Assembly: GCA_004551485.1 (NCBI GenBank)
Contig: SBLD01000003.1
Location: 248,001-312,000, forward strand
Direction of reading: 5' to 3'
Source of the DNA: Billgrantia azerbaijanica
GTDB lineage: Bacteria; Pseudomonadota; Gammaproteobacteria; Pseudomonadales; Halomonadaceae
DNA length: 64,000 nucleotides
Shown here: in pieces, positions 27,542-39,569 of the stretch
How the letters are laid out: every line of letters starts with the position of its first letter
Numbering within the stretch: position 1 is the stretch's first letter
Notes under the pieces: generated by a model
Seen by the model: the letters and a program-made list of their open reading frames with translations, nothing else
The model's database searches: none
Told to the model about the DNA's origin: nothing
Program-made: the position numbers and the translations under genes

Positions 27542-27565
27542 AAGATAGTAATTAATTACTATCTT
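27542..27565. promoter_or_regulatory. Perfect 24-bp palindrome, likely TetR-family operator
   Basis: AAGATAGTAATT followed directly by its exact reverse complement, 12 bp before the start codon of the TetR-family gene. It is very AT-rich against its surroundings. Autoregulation of the tetR-RND operon is the likely use. Confidence 0.8.
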
Positions 27566-27577
27566 TCAGGAGTCATC

Positions 27578-28204
27578 ATGCCAACTTCCCCCGGCAAGCG
27601 TCACCTGCCCGCGGCGGTGCGTCGCGAGCGCACCGTGGCGGCCGTCGTCGAGCTCTGCGCCCGGGAGGACCCGGCGCGCATCACCACCGGCGAGATCGCC
27701 CGGCACATGCAGGTCACCCAGGGCGCGCTGTTTCGCCACTTCCCGAGCAAGGACGCCATCTGGGAGGCGGTGGTGGCGTGGGTGGGCGAGCAGGTGATGC
27801 AGCGCCTGGAGGCCGCGGCCGCCGACACCGAGGAGCCGCTGGCGGCGCTCGAGGCGATGTTCCACGCCCATGTGGCCTTCATCAGCGAGCACCCCGGCGT
27901 GCCGCGGCTGCTGATGGGGCAGCTGCAGCATGCCCGCCCGACCCCGGCGCGGCGCCTGGTGCGCGAGCTGCTGGGGCGCTACCGCCGGCGCCTCGAGGGG
28001 CGGCTGGACGAGGCCCGTGCGGCGGGGCTGCTGCGGCCCGAGCTCGACATCACCGTGGCCGCCACCCAGTTCATCGGCACCGTGCAGGGGCTGGTCATGC
28101 AGTCGCTGATGGTGGATGACCTCGATTACATCACCCGGCAGGCGCCGGGGGCCTTCGACATCTACCGGCATGGCATCCGTGCCTGCCCCGGGGAGGCCAC
28201 ATGA
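27578..28204 (+). CDS. TetR-family repressor of the RND pump operon
   Basis: A 208-aa regulator. The helix-turn-helix is at residues 25-65 (ITTGEIARHMQVTQGALFRHFPSKDAIWEAV, shown in the typical TetR layout) and the rest is a helical ligand domain. The ATG at 27578 follows CAGGAG. The gene overlaps the membrane-fusion protein gene by 4 bp (ATGA), and a perfect palindrome sits over its promoter. The inducer is unknown. Confidence 0.88.
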   Translation: MPTSPGKRHLPAAVRRERTVAAVVELCAREDPARITTGEIARHMQVTQGALFRHFPSKDAIWEAVVAWVGEQVMQRLEAAAADTEEPLAALEAMFHAHVAFISEHPGVPRLLMGQLQHARPTPARRLVRELLGRYRRRLEGRLDEARAAGLLRPELDITVAATQFIGTVQGLVMQSLMVDDLDYITRQAPGAFDIYRHGIRACPGEAT

Positions 28205-29570
28205 GTCCTCGTGTAGCGCGACTGATGAAGGGGCTGTCCGTGCTGGCCGGTCTGGCGGCGGGCGTGGCGCTCTTCGGGCTGTTGGTGAGCCAGCGCCAGG
28301 CGCCGACCCACGACGCGGCGGCCGCGGCAGCCCCCGTCGTCGCCGTCATCGAGGTGCGGGCGCTGCCGCTGCGCCTGGCGGCGCGCGGGCACGGCACCGC
28401 GCGGCCCGCCGAGACCTGGCAGGCGGTGGCCAACGTCTCGGGCCGGGTGGTGGAGCGCCATCCGCGCCTCGAGGATGGTGCCCTGCTGCCGGCGGGCACG
28501 CCGCTGCTGACGCTCGATCCCAGCCGCTACGAGCTGGCCATCGCCGAAGCCGAGGCGGAGCTGGCGTCGCTGGCCGCGGAACTCGCCCAACTGGCCACCG
28601 AGGAGACGAACACTCGTGACCTGCGGGCGCTGGAGCGTGAGCGGCTGGCGCTGGCCGAGCGGGAACTCGAGCGGGTGGAGCGGCTGGCGGCCAACAACGC
28701 CGTGTCACGCTCGCAGCGCGACGCGCAGCGGCGTGCGACCCTGGCCCAGCGCCAGGCGGTGGCCGCGCTGGACAACCAGCTCGCGCTGATGCCGGCCCGG
28801 CGCCAGCGCCTCGAGGCGCAGCACGAGCGTGCCGCCACGCGGTTGGCACAGGCGCGGCGTGACCTCGAGGACACCCGCTTCGTGGCCCCCTATGACCTGC
28901 GTCTTGCGGCCGTCGAGGTCGAGCGCCATCAGTTCGCGGCGGTCGGCCAGCGGCTCTTCACCGCCGACAGCATCGAGGCCGCCGAAGTGGAGGCGCACTT
29001 TCCCATCGCCATGCTGCGCCGCCTGCTTGGCGGGGTGCCTTCGGCCGATGGCGACGGCCTCGACATCACCGAGCGGCTCGACCTCGGCGCCATCGATGCC
29101 GAGGTGGTGCTGGTGGGGGCCGAGGACGTGCGCTGGCCGGCACGGGTGACGCGCATCGCCAGCGGCATGGCGCCGGGCACGCGCAGCGTGCGGGTGGTGC
29201 TGCGTGTCGAGGAACCCTATCGCCACGCCGCCCCGCCCGAGCGGCCGGCCCTGCAGCGCGACATGTACCTGCGCGCCGAGCTGCACGCCATGGCCCCGGC
29301 GGCGCGGCTGGTGGTGCCGGCCTCGGCGGTGCATCAGGGCGAGGTCTATGTCGTGGGTGAGGACGACACCCTCGTGCGGCGCGCGGTGACGGTGGCCTTC
29401 GAGCAGCACGACCTGGCCGTGATCGCGGCGGGGCTCGCCGCGGGGGAGCGGGTGATCGTCGACGACCTGGCCCCGGCGGTGGCGGGCATGGCCGTGACGG
29501 CGCGACGCGACACGGCGCTGGAGGCCCGCCTGCGTGCCGGGGCGCGGGGTGACGGGACGGAGGAGGTGCC

Positions 29571-29574
<4 letters not shown>
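28201..29574 (+). CDS. RND efflux membrane-fusion protein
   Basis: A 457-aa periplasmic adaptor of the AcrA/HlyD type. It has an N-terminal anchor (residues 10-30), a lipoyl-like half (AARGHGTARPAETWQAVANVSG), a long helical hairpin (about 115-225, rich in Ala, Glu, Arg), and a beta-barrel region ending with VVPASAVHQGEVYVVGEDD. No lipoprotein cysteine is present. It overlaps both tetR and the pump gene by 4 bp. It links the inner-membrane pump to an outer-membrane channel that is not encoded in this operon. Confidence 0.88.
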
Positions 29575-32684
<3,110 letters not shown>

Positions 32685-32695
32685 CTCGCATTGCC

Positions 32696-32748
32696 TTGAC
32701 CGGGCGAGGTCCAGGGCTATGCTTTAAGATTCACTTCATATGCATCTA
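32696..32748 (+). promoter_or_regulatory. NsrR-controlled promoter (copy 2)
   Basis: A -35 TTGACC (32696-32701), 16-bp spacer and -10 TATGCT (32718-32723) are followed 2 bp later by an NsrR palindrome AAGATTCAC-N5-ATGCATCTA (32726-32748). The layout and much of the sequence match the promoter of the sdhB-like operon at 40.07 kb, so the two are probably duplicates. Confidence 0.72.
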
Positions 32749-32757
32749 TTGGTGTGT

Positions 32758-32826
32758 GAGCTTGTTCGGCAAGCGGCGGAGCGTCGGCTCGAGGCCCCGC
32801 GACATGGCACGCCTGGAGATGTATTG
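32758..32826 (+). pseudogene. 3'-end relic of a paralogue of the 41.2-kb helical-protein gene
   Basis: The end of this segment, CGCGACATGGCACG then CTGGAGATGTATTGA, closely matches the last codons of the gene at 41180-41638 (CGCGACATTGCACG then CTGGAGATGTACTGA). Before it, similarity continues for about 40 bp with an 18-bp gap and one extra C that breaks the frame. It directly follows an NsrR promoter of the same type as the parent operon. This is therefore what remains of a duplicated operon after loss of roughly 1.4 kb. Confidence 0.7.
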
Positions 32827-32895
32827 ACGGGAGCGGCAGGGCACAGCGGATGTGTAGCGATGAACGACAACGACAAGCGATGAGGAGTTTGCGAT

Positions 32896-33234
32896 ATGAA
32901 GATGCCCGTGACGATGCGGTCCCGTATGCCGTTGGCGGTACTGTTCTCTGTCCTGCTCGGGGGGAGTGCGGTGGGCACGGCCTGGGCCGATGAGCATGCC
33001 ACGGACGAGGGGAGCTGGCTGCCCAGCCTGATCACGGAGACGCCGCAGGAGGGCTTTGCCCTGGCAGTGACCCTGTCGCAGAAGGGCGTGGCGACTACCC
33101 AGACCGATCCCGAGGTGCGCCGGGAGTTGCGCCCGGAGTATGCCGAGGATCCCCGGAGCCTGATCGCGGTGTCCCAGGTGATCGCCACCCATTTCCAGAC
33201 GGTTGCCGCCGCCAACGACTACTGGCGCGAGTGA
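32896..33234 (+). CDS. Small exported protein of unknown function, NsrR-controlled
   Basis: A 112-aa protein with a good signal peptide (residues 12-30, cleavage near TAWA/DE). The mature part is about 80 residues, acidic and Trp/Tyr-poor, with no cysteine and no recognised motif (it contains LPSLITETPQEGFALAVTLSQKG, a moderately amphipathic stretch). GAGGAG lies 8 bp before the ATG. The only visible promoter is the NsrR-controlled one 150 bp upstream, so it is probably induced by NO. I do not recognise the family. Confidence 0.65.
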   Translation: MKMPVTMRSRMPLAVLFSVLLGGSAVGTAWADEHATDEGSWLPSLITETPQEGFALAVTLSQKGVATTQTDPEVRRELRPEYAEDPRSLIAVSQVIATHFQTVAAANDYWRE

Positions 33235-33318
33235 TGGCCCCCTTCTGACACGCCAAGGCCGACTTGGGTGCAGAAGACCTCGGCTAGGCGGTTGGCCCTG
33301 GAACGGGCCCCGGCGGGA

Positions 33319-35025
33319 TCAGCCCAAGTAGACCTGGTGGAAGACCTGCGGTGTGCGCTCGGCGTCGACGATGCCGACGCGCACCAGGAAATCGCCGAAG
33401 CCTTCGCCCATCTGGCGCTCGGCGGCGTAGCGTTCGAGCATCGGGTCGAGGGTTTCGAGGATGGCGGCGGTGTCGATGTTCTCCCGGTAGAGGCGGTTCA
33501 TGCGCTGGCCGCGTTCGTCGCCGCCCAGGTAGAGGTTGTACTTGCCGATCGCCTTGCCGGTCAGGCCGATCTCGGCCAGGAAGGGGCGGGCGCAGCCGTT
33601 GGGGCAGCCGGTCACGCGCACGTTGATCGGCGTGTCGGTGAGGCCGTGGCGCGCCATCAGGGCGTCGAGCTCCGCCACCAGGCCAGGCAGGTAGCGCTCG
33701 GACTCGGCCATGGCCAGGCCGCAGGTGGGGAAGGCCACGCACGACATGGCGTTGCGGCCCAGCGGCGTGCTGCGGCGGCCGTCGTCGAGACCGTACTCGC
33801 GGACCAGCGCCTGGATGCGATCCTGCTGCGCGGGGGTGACGTTGGCGATCATCAGGTTCTGGTTGCAGGTCACCCGGAACTCGCCGGAATGCACCTTGGC
33901 GATCTCGCGCAGCGCCGTGCGCAGCGGGTAGCCGTCGAAATCGGCGATGCGCCCGCTCTGGATCATCAGCGTCAGGTGGCGGTTGCCGTTCTCGCCCTCC
34001 ACCCAGCCGAAGCGGTCGCCGTTGTGGGTGAAGCGGTACTCGCGGGCCGCTTCCATGGGCGTGCTGTGGTACTCGGCGAAGCGCTCCAGGAACCACTCGA
34101 GGCCATGATCGTCGAGGGTGTGCTTGAAGCGCGCGTGGGCGCGATCGGTGCGACAGCCGTGGTCGCGCTGGATGGCGGCGATGGCCTCGCAGGCCTCGAC
34201 GATGCGCTCGGCGGGCACGAAGCCGGCCATCTCCGCCAGGCGCGGGTAGGTGGCGGGGTTGCCGTAGGTCAGGCCCATGCCGCCGCCCACCGCCACGTTG
34301 AAGCCGGCCAGCTCGCCGTCCTCGACGATGGCGATCAGGCCGATGTCGTTGGCCAGCACGTCGCAGTCGTTCTCCGGCGGAATAGCCAGGGCGATCTTGA
34401 ATTTCCGCGGCAGGTAATAGTGGCGGTAGAAGGGCTCTTCCTCCGCGTCGCCGCCCAGGCTCTCCAGACGCTTCTCGCCCAGCCAGATCTCGGCATAGGC
34501 GCCGGAGCGCCACATCAGCCGCTCGCTGATCGCGGTGGAGAGCCGATAGATGCGCTCGTGCAGCGCCGAGAGGTGCGGATTGACGTTGGCGATGACGTTG
34601 CGGTTGTCGTCGCCGCAGGCGCCCTTGGTATCGAGCCCAAGGGCGTTGACGCGCTGCATGAAGGTGCGCATGCGGTGCTTGAACACGCCGTGGAACTGGA
34701 AGGTCTGGCGCGTGGTGAGGCGCAGGGTGTGGTTGGCGCACTCATCGGCGATGGCGTCGAGTCCCAGCCACTGCTGCGGAGTCAGCACGCCGCCGGGCAG
34801 GCGCAGGCGCACCATGAACATGTAGAGCGGCTCGAGCTTCTGGCGGCGGCGCTCGTCGCGCAGGTCGCGGTCGTCCTGCAGGTAGGCGCCGTGGAACTTG
34901 GTCAGCTTGGTGTCGTCGTCCGAGATGGCGCCGGTGGCCGGATCGTCCAGGCCCTCGGCGATGGTGCCGCGCAGATAGTCGCTCTCGCGCTTGATGATCT
35001 CGGCATCGGGAAACTGGTCGTTCAT
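33319..35025 (-). CDS. cysI: Sulfite reductase haemoprotein (beta subunit)
   Basis: A 568-aa assimilatory sulfite reductase subunit reducing sulfite to sulfide. The siroheme/[4Fe-4S] cysteines are present in CVAFPTCGLAMAESER and TGCPNGCARP, along with LRLTTRQTFQFHGV. It overlaps cysJ by one base (stop and start share positions at 35025). It needs siroheme, which shares the uroporphyrinogen branch with haem d1 made by the nir genes here. Confidence 0.96.
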   Translation of the reverse strand: MNDQFPDAEIIKRESDYLRGTIAEGLDDPATGAISDDDTKLTKFHGAYLQDDRDLRDERRRQKLEPLYMFMVRLRLPGGVLTPQQWLGLDAIADECANHTLRLTTRQTFQFHGVFKHRMRTFMQRVNALGLDTKGACGDDNRNVIANVNPHLSALHERIYRLSTAISERLMWRSGAYAEIWLGEKRLESLGGDAEEEPFYRHYYLPRKFKIALAIPPENDCDVLANDIGLIAIVEDGELAGFNVAVGGGMGLTYGNPATYPRLAEMAGFVPAERIVEACEAIAAIQRDHGCRTDRAHARFKHTLDDHGLEWFLERFAEYHSTPMEAAREYRFTHNGDRFGWVEGENGNRHLTLMIQSGRIADFDGYPLRTALREIAKVHSGEFRVTCNQNLMIANVTPAQQDRIQALVREYGLDDGRRSTPLGRNAMSCVAFPTCGLAMAESERYLPGLVAELDALMARHGLTDTPINVRVTGCPNGCARPFLAEIGLTGKAIGKYNLYLGGDERGQRMNRLYRENIDTAAILETLDPMLERYAAERQMGEGFGDFLVRVGIVDAERTPQVFHQVYLG

Positions 35026-36830
35026 CAGTACACATCCCGTTGGTAGCGTTTCTGGCGGGTCAGCTCCCGCAGGTAGTCGGTGGCGTCCTCGCGGCGCTTG
35101 CCGCCGGCCTCGACGATGACGTCGAGCAGTGCTTCATGAACGTCCGGGGCCATGGCCTCGGCGTCGCCGCACACGTAGACGCAGGCGCCCTTCTCGAGCC
35201 AGCGCCACAGCTCGCTGGCGTTCTCGCGGATGCGCTGCTGCACGTAGACCTTCTCCGCCTGGTCGCGGGAGAACGCCACGTCGATGCGGTCGACGAGCCC
35301 CTGGCGGCGCCAGGCGAGCCATTCGCTCTGGTAGAGAAAGTCGGTGTGGAAGCGCTGGGCGCCGAAGAACAGCCAGTTGGCGCCGCCGGCCTCGCGCTCC
35401 TCGCGTTCCTGCATGAAGGCGCGGAAAGGGGCAATGCCGGTGCCGGGGCCGATCATGATCACCGGCATCTCGTCGTCTTCGGGCAGGCGGAAGTGCTTGT
35501 TGTGCTCGACGTAGACCGGTACCCGCTCGTCCTCCGCCAGGCGGTCGGCGAGCCAGGTGGAGGCCACGCCTTCGCGTCGGCGCCCCCGGGCCTCGAAGCG
35601 CACGGCCGCCACGGTGAGATGCACTTCCTCGTCCACCGCGGCCTGGCTGGAGGCGATGGAGTAGAGGCGTGCCGGCAGCTTGCGCAGCGCCTGTACCAGG
35701 GTGTCGGCGTCGAGTCCGCTCGCCGGGGCCTCCTCGACCAGGTCGAGCAGATCGCGCTCGGCCATCCAGGCGCTGAGCTCGGCGTGGTCCTCGAGCAGCG
35801 CCTTCAGCGTCTCGCTGGCGCTGAACTCGGCCCAGCGCTCGACCACCGGGCGAGTCAGCAGGGTGATCTCGCGGTGATGTTGCAGTGCCCTGGCCAGGGT
35901 GGTGTCGATATCGCCGGCCTTGACCGCGGCATCCGGATCAAGTCCCAGGCGTTCGATGACGGTCGCCACCAGGCGCGGATCATTCTGGGGATAGACGCCC
36001 AGGGCGTCGCCGGGCTGGTAGCTCAGCCCCGAACCCTCCAGAGACAGCTCGATATGGCGGGTCTCCTTGTGCGAGCCGCGGCCGTTGAGCACCAGGCTGT
36101 CGAGCATCTCGGCCGGGAAAGGGCGGCGTCGGTCGTAGCCCGCGGCCGCCGTGGCAGAGTAAGCGGTGCTGGGCGAGGAGGTCGGTAGCCCGGCTGCCCC
36201 CGCTTCGCCCTGCAGGGTTTCCAGCAGCGTGGCGAACCAGGCCTCGGCGGCATCGTCGTAGTCGACGTCACAATCGACGCGCTCGGTCAGGCGGGTGGCC
36301 CCCCGCCTTTCCAGGGCGGCATCGAAGTCCTTGCCGGTCTGGCAGTAGCATTCGTAGCTGGTGTCGCCCAGTCCCAGCACGGCGTACTTCAGGCGCTCGA
36401 GCGAGGGCGCCTTGCGGCCGTGCAGGAACTCGTGGAGATCCAGGGCGCTGTCGGGCGGGTCGCCTTCGCCGTGGGTCGAGGTGATCACCGCCACGAAGGT
36501 TTCGTTCTTGAGCTGACGCGGCTTGTAGTCGGCCATGTCGACCACCTTGGCCGCGATGCCGCAGGCGTTGGCGCGCTGGCCCAGGGTCTCGGCCAGGGCT
36601 TCGGCGTTGCCGGTCTGCGAGCCGTAGAGCACGGTCAGCGACAGGCGTCCATCACTGGCGGTGTCGGTGCGCTGTGCTTCGGTGGCCGGCTTGCCACGCT
36701 GCGATGTCTGCCAGCCGGCAATGAAGCCGGCCAGCCAGTCGAACTGATGTGGCTCGAGCGATTCGAGGAGACGGTTCAGGCTGCTTGCCTGTTCGGCCGC
36801 CAAGGGGGAGTTGTTGGGATCGATCATCAT
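35025..36830 (-). CDS. cysJ: Sulfite reductase flavoprotein (alpha subunit)
   Basis: A 601-aa NADPH-dependent flavoprotein. The order is flavodoxin domain with FMN loop YGSQTGNAEALAE (about 70-210), a linker, an FAD-binding region (RLYSIASS near 385) and an NADPH domain ending RYQRDVY. It passes electrons to CysI. Two adjacent ATG codons begin the gene; the first is used here. The AT-rich region before it is shared with the divergent sqr. Confidence 0.96.
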   Translation of the reverse strand: MMIDPNNSPLAAEQASSLNRLLESLEPHQFDWLAGFIAGWQTSQRGKPATEAQRTDTASDGRLSLTVLYGSQTGNAEALAETLGQRANACGIAAKVVDMADYKPRQLKNETFVAVITSTHGEGDPPDSALDLHEFLHGRKAPSLERLKYAVLGLGDTSYECYCQTGKDFDAALERRGATRLTERVDCDVDYDDAAEAWFATLLETLQGEAGAAGLPTSSPSTAYSATAAAGYDRRRPFPAEMLDSLVLNGRGSHKETRHIELSLEGSGLSYQPGDALGVYPQNDPRLVATVIERLGLDPDAAVKAGDIDTTLARALQHHREITLLTRPVVERWAEFSASETLKALLEDHAELSAWMAERDLLDLVEEAPASGLDADTLVQALRKLPARLYSIASSQAAVDEEVHLTVAAVRFEARGRRREGVASTWLADRLAEDERVPVYVEHNKHFRLPEDDEMPVIMIGPGTGIAPFRAFMQEREEREAGGANWLFFGAQRFHTDFLYQSEWLAWRRQGLVDRIDVAFSRDQAEKVYVQQRIRENASELWRWLEKGACVYVCGDAEAMAPDVHEALLDVIVEAGGKRREDATDYLRELTRQKRYQRDVY

Positions 36831-37177
36831 GGAGCGGTCAGGCGGTGGCAGGATTTTGCTAGGTAACCTACCACCGATAGGAGGATCTTTTGCAAAATCA
36901 TTAATATCATTTTGTGATACATCATTAGGTAATCAGCATATGATTCAGGCTTGTGGTGCCTGTTGTATCGTTTTTGTGATCAAGAAAATATCCGGAAATT
37001 AGGGGGTTGATCCGCAAGAATGTCACAAGGCAAATGTGGGTTTTCAGCATTATGCAATTGTTTATATTGATTATTCTTATTTGTTATTTGTGGAATTGTT
37101 TTTATGCATGATTGTTTTGGTATTGAATGACGTATGGGAAGTACCCTTCTCGTTTGCCTCATGACCAGGAGATCGTG
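36831..37177. other. AT-rich divergent promoter region, cysJ/sqr
   Basis: No gene is supported in these 347 bp. The region is strikingly AT-rich compared with its surroundings. It contains two dyads near cysJ: TAGGTAACCTA (36860-36870, perfect) and an imperfect one from CAAAATCATTA to ATATCATTTTG (36893-36914). These are candidate operators for cysJI or sqr, but no known consensus (CysB, FNR, NsrR) fits well. A ribosome-binding AGGAG lies before sqr. Confidence 0.5.
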
Positions 37178-38428
37178 ATGAGTTCAGAACCCGAAGCCTT
37201 GAGCCGTCAGGTCGTGATCGTCGGTGGTGGCAGTGCCGGCATCACGGTGGCAGCCTCGCTGTTGAAAAAGCAGCCGAGCCTGGACGTGGCCATCGTCGAG
37301 CCGTCCGAGAACCACTATTACCAGCCTGCTTTCACCCTGGTGGGTGGGGGCACTTATGACCCGGCGAAGACCGGCCGCCCCCTGCGGAGCGTGTTGCCTA
37401 AAGGCGCCACCTGGATCCAGGCGGCCGTTGCATCCTTCGATCCCGATGGGGATGCGGTGCGCCTGGATGACGGTCGCATCCTGCGCTACGTGTGCCTGGT
37501 GGTGGCGCCAGGGATCAAGCTCGATTGGGGGCGGGTCGAGGGGCTGGCCGAGACGCTGGGGCAGAACGGCGTGTGCAGCAACTACAGTCCGGACACCGTC
37601 AGCTACACTTGGGAGTGCCTGAAGCAATTCCGCGGTGGCAACGCCATCTTCACCCAGCCGCCACCCCCCTTGAAGTGTGCCGGGGCGCCGCAGAAGATCG
37701 CCTACCTGGCTGCCGACCACCTGCGCCGCGAAGGTCTCAAGGACAAGAGCACCCTGAAGTTCTACAGCGGCGGCGGTGCCCTGTTCAGCGTGCCCGACTT
37801 CGTGCCGCCCCTGGAGCGGGTCGCTCAGGCGCACGGCGTCGAGATCATCCTGTCCCACGACCTGGTGGCGGTAGACGGCCATCGCCGGGTGGCGACGTTT
37901 GCCACCGCCGGTGCCGATGGCAAGACACGCCATGTCGAGCAACCCTACGACCTGCTGCATGTCACTCCCCACCAGCGTGCGCCGGATGTCGTTCGCAACA
38001 GCCCGCTGGCCGATGCCGCCGGCTGGGTCGAAGTGGACAAGGCGACCACCCAGCACGTGCGTTACCCGAACGTGTTCTCGCTGGGTGACGCCAGCTCGCT
38101 GCCGACCTCCAAGACCGCCGCGGCCGTGCGCAAGCAGGCGCCAGTCACGGTGAAGAACCTGCTCGCCCGGCTGGCGGGGCAGACGCTGACAGCCCGCTAC
38201 GATGGCTACACGTCGTGCCCGCTGGTCACGGCGTACGGCAAGGTGATGGTCGCCGAGTTCATCTACGACGGTGTGGTGACGCCGACCCTGCCGCTCGACC
38301 CGTTCAAGGAGTCGCGCTTCTACTGGGTGGTCAAGAAGCATCTGCTGCCGAGCTTCTATTGGGGCGCGATGCTCAAGGGCAAGGCGCCGGATATCGCCCA
38401 CAAGCCGCTGAATAACGCCTCCCAATGA
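37178..38428 (+). CDS. sqr: Sulfide:quinone oxidoreductase
   Basis: A 416-aa FAD protein oxidising sulfide and feeding electrons to quinone. The dinucleotide motif VVIVGGGSAGIT is near the N-terminus; QPAFTLVGGG, KCAGAPQKIAYLA and VFSLGDASSLPTSKTAAAVRKQ follow. The sequence resembles the mitochondrial-type (type II) SQR with catalytic cysteines near 143 and 163 and a late YTSCPL. The ATG at 37178 follows AGGAG. It is grouped with cysJI and a TDT exporter, and supplies sulfide detoxification or electrons for denitrification. Confidence 0.92.
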   Translation: MSSEPEALSRQVVIVGGGSAGITVAASLLKKQPSLDVAIVEPSENHYYQPAFTLVGGGTYDPAKTGRPLRSVLPKGATWIQAAVASFDPDGDAVRLDDGRILRYVCLVVAPGIKLDWGRVEGLAETLGQNGVCSNYSPDTVSYTWECLKQFRGGNAIFTQPPPPLKCAGAPQKIAYLAADHLRREGLKDKSTLKFYSGGGALFSVPDFVPPLERVAQAHGVEIILSHDLVAVDGHRRVATFATAGADGKTRHVEQPYDLLHVTPHQRAPDVVRNSPLADAAGWVEVDKATTQHVRYPNVFSLGDASSLPTSKTAAAVRKQAPVTVKNLLARLAGQTLTARYDGYTSCPLVTAYGKVMVAEFIYDGVVTPTLPLDPFKESRFYWVVKKHLLPSFYWGAMLKGKAPDIAHKPLNNASQ

Positions 38429-38513
38429 CCTGTCAAGAAGCATCGCCTCCGAGGGTAAAGTCCCGCCCGGTAATGCTGTTGCATGGCAATGACGGTTGGG
38501 GCTGAAGTAGGCC

Positions 38514-39569
38514 TCAAGCTGTCGCCGAGCGAGCCAGACGCCAGAAATGGTGGAACATGCCCGCACTGGTCATTGTCCAGGCCAGCAGGACCAGCCAGAT
38601 CATCATTTCGGGGATGCCCATCAGGAAGGGTGCCTCCAGGGCTACCGACAGACGCAGCGTGCCGGTGGTGTACATGGCCAGCGGAAAGACCATGCTCCAC
38701 AGCTGCGGTTCGTAGGCGATGCGGTGACGGCGGATCAGGTGGCGCCACAGCATCAGCCCGACCAGCAGCGGGAACCACCAGCTGGCAGTGGCCCAGAAGA
38801 ACACCGTGAAGCCGAGCAGGAAGGGGCGGAAGTCGGCGATCACGCCGCCCTCGCCGGCGCGCAGGATCAGCGTGGAACCGGCCAGCGTGGCGATCGCCAC
38901 GGCACCCATGTTGATCCAGTAGGGTGGCGTCAGGCTCTGCACCGTCACCTTCAGGAAGGTCAGGCGATAGAAGATCAGGGTGATGATCGCCAGATAGAGC
39001 ATGCACCCGATCAGAAACATGCACAGGGCGAAGAACAGGCGCAGGTCGGCCGGGCCGCTCCACGGCAACAGGGCGGTGAGTATCGACACCGAGTGCGTGC
39101 TGACCGCCGCCAGCAGCCAGGCGCCGTTGATGCCGGAAGCCAGATTGGGCTTTTCGGCTCGCGTGGTCACGGCGATGAAGAAGAGGTACATGATGATGCC
39201 CCAGAGGGTCAGTCCGACCCACCAGAACTCGGCAGCGATGCCGTCGTGGTCCGCTACCAGATGGAATTGGGTGCCGAGGATGCAGGTGCCGGCGACGATG
39301 GTGAAGAAGCCCGGGCCGCGGGCGTGGTTGGTCATATCGCCTGCCAGGCGCTCCGGGTAGCGAACCAGGCGGATGATCGTCAATGACCAGAGAGCCATGT
39401 ATGCCAGCAGGTTGGCACCCAGAAGCCCCCAGGAGACTAGCGTCAGTCCCAGCAGGTGGCAGGCGATGGAGGTGGCGCCGGTGGCCATGATGACAGCGAA
39501 ATAGCCGGGAAAGAGTTCGGCCGCGGCGTGGTCAACCAGTCGCCACAGGCTGTGCAGAATGGTGCTCAT
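38514..39569 (-). CDS. TDT-family (TehA/SLAC1/Ssu1-like) anion exporter
   Basis: A 351-aa protein with ten membrane helices of the tellurite-resistance/dicarboxylate transporter family. Typical motifs are FPGYFAVIMATGATSIA at the start, NHARGPGFFTIVAGTCILG, and the late MVFPLAMYTTGTLRLS. Members include plant anion channels and the yeast sulfite exporter Ssu1. Beside sqr and cysJI, sulfite export is a reasonable guess. It starts at 39569, overlapping an upstream relic ORF by 4 bp (ATGA), and so depends on it for translation. Confidence 0.82.
   Translation of the reverse strand: MSTILHSLWRLVDHAAAELFPGYFAVIMATGATSIACHLLGLTLVSWGLLGANLLAYMALWSLTIIRLVRYPERLAGDMTNHARGPGFFTIVAGTCILGTQFHLVADHDGIAAEFWWVGLTLWGIIMYLFFIAVTTRAEKPNLASGINGAWLLAAVSTHSVSILTALLPWSGPADLRLFFALCMFLIGCMLYLAIITLIFYRLTFLKVTVQSLTPPYWINMGAVAIATLAGSTLILRAGEGGVIADFRPFLLGFTVFFWATASWWFPLLVGLMLWRHLIRRHRIAYEPQLWSMVFPLAMYTTGTLRLSVALEAPFLMGIPEMMIWLVLLAWTMTSAGMFHHFWRLARSATA

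Noticed and set aside
36811-37002. Short frame across the cysJ/sqr intergenic region
   Set aside because: No family features, no ribosome site, and it starts inside cysJ on the other strand.
37096-37118. ATGCATGAT upstream of sqr as an NsrR operator
   Set aside because: Only one half-site fits; the other half does not match, so no palindrome exists.
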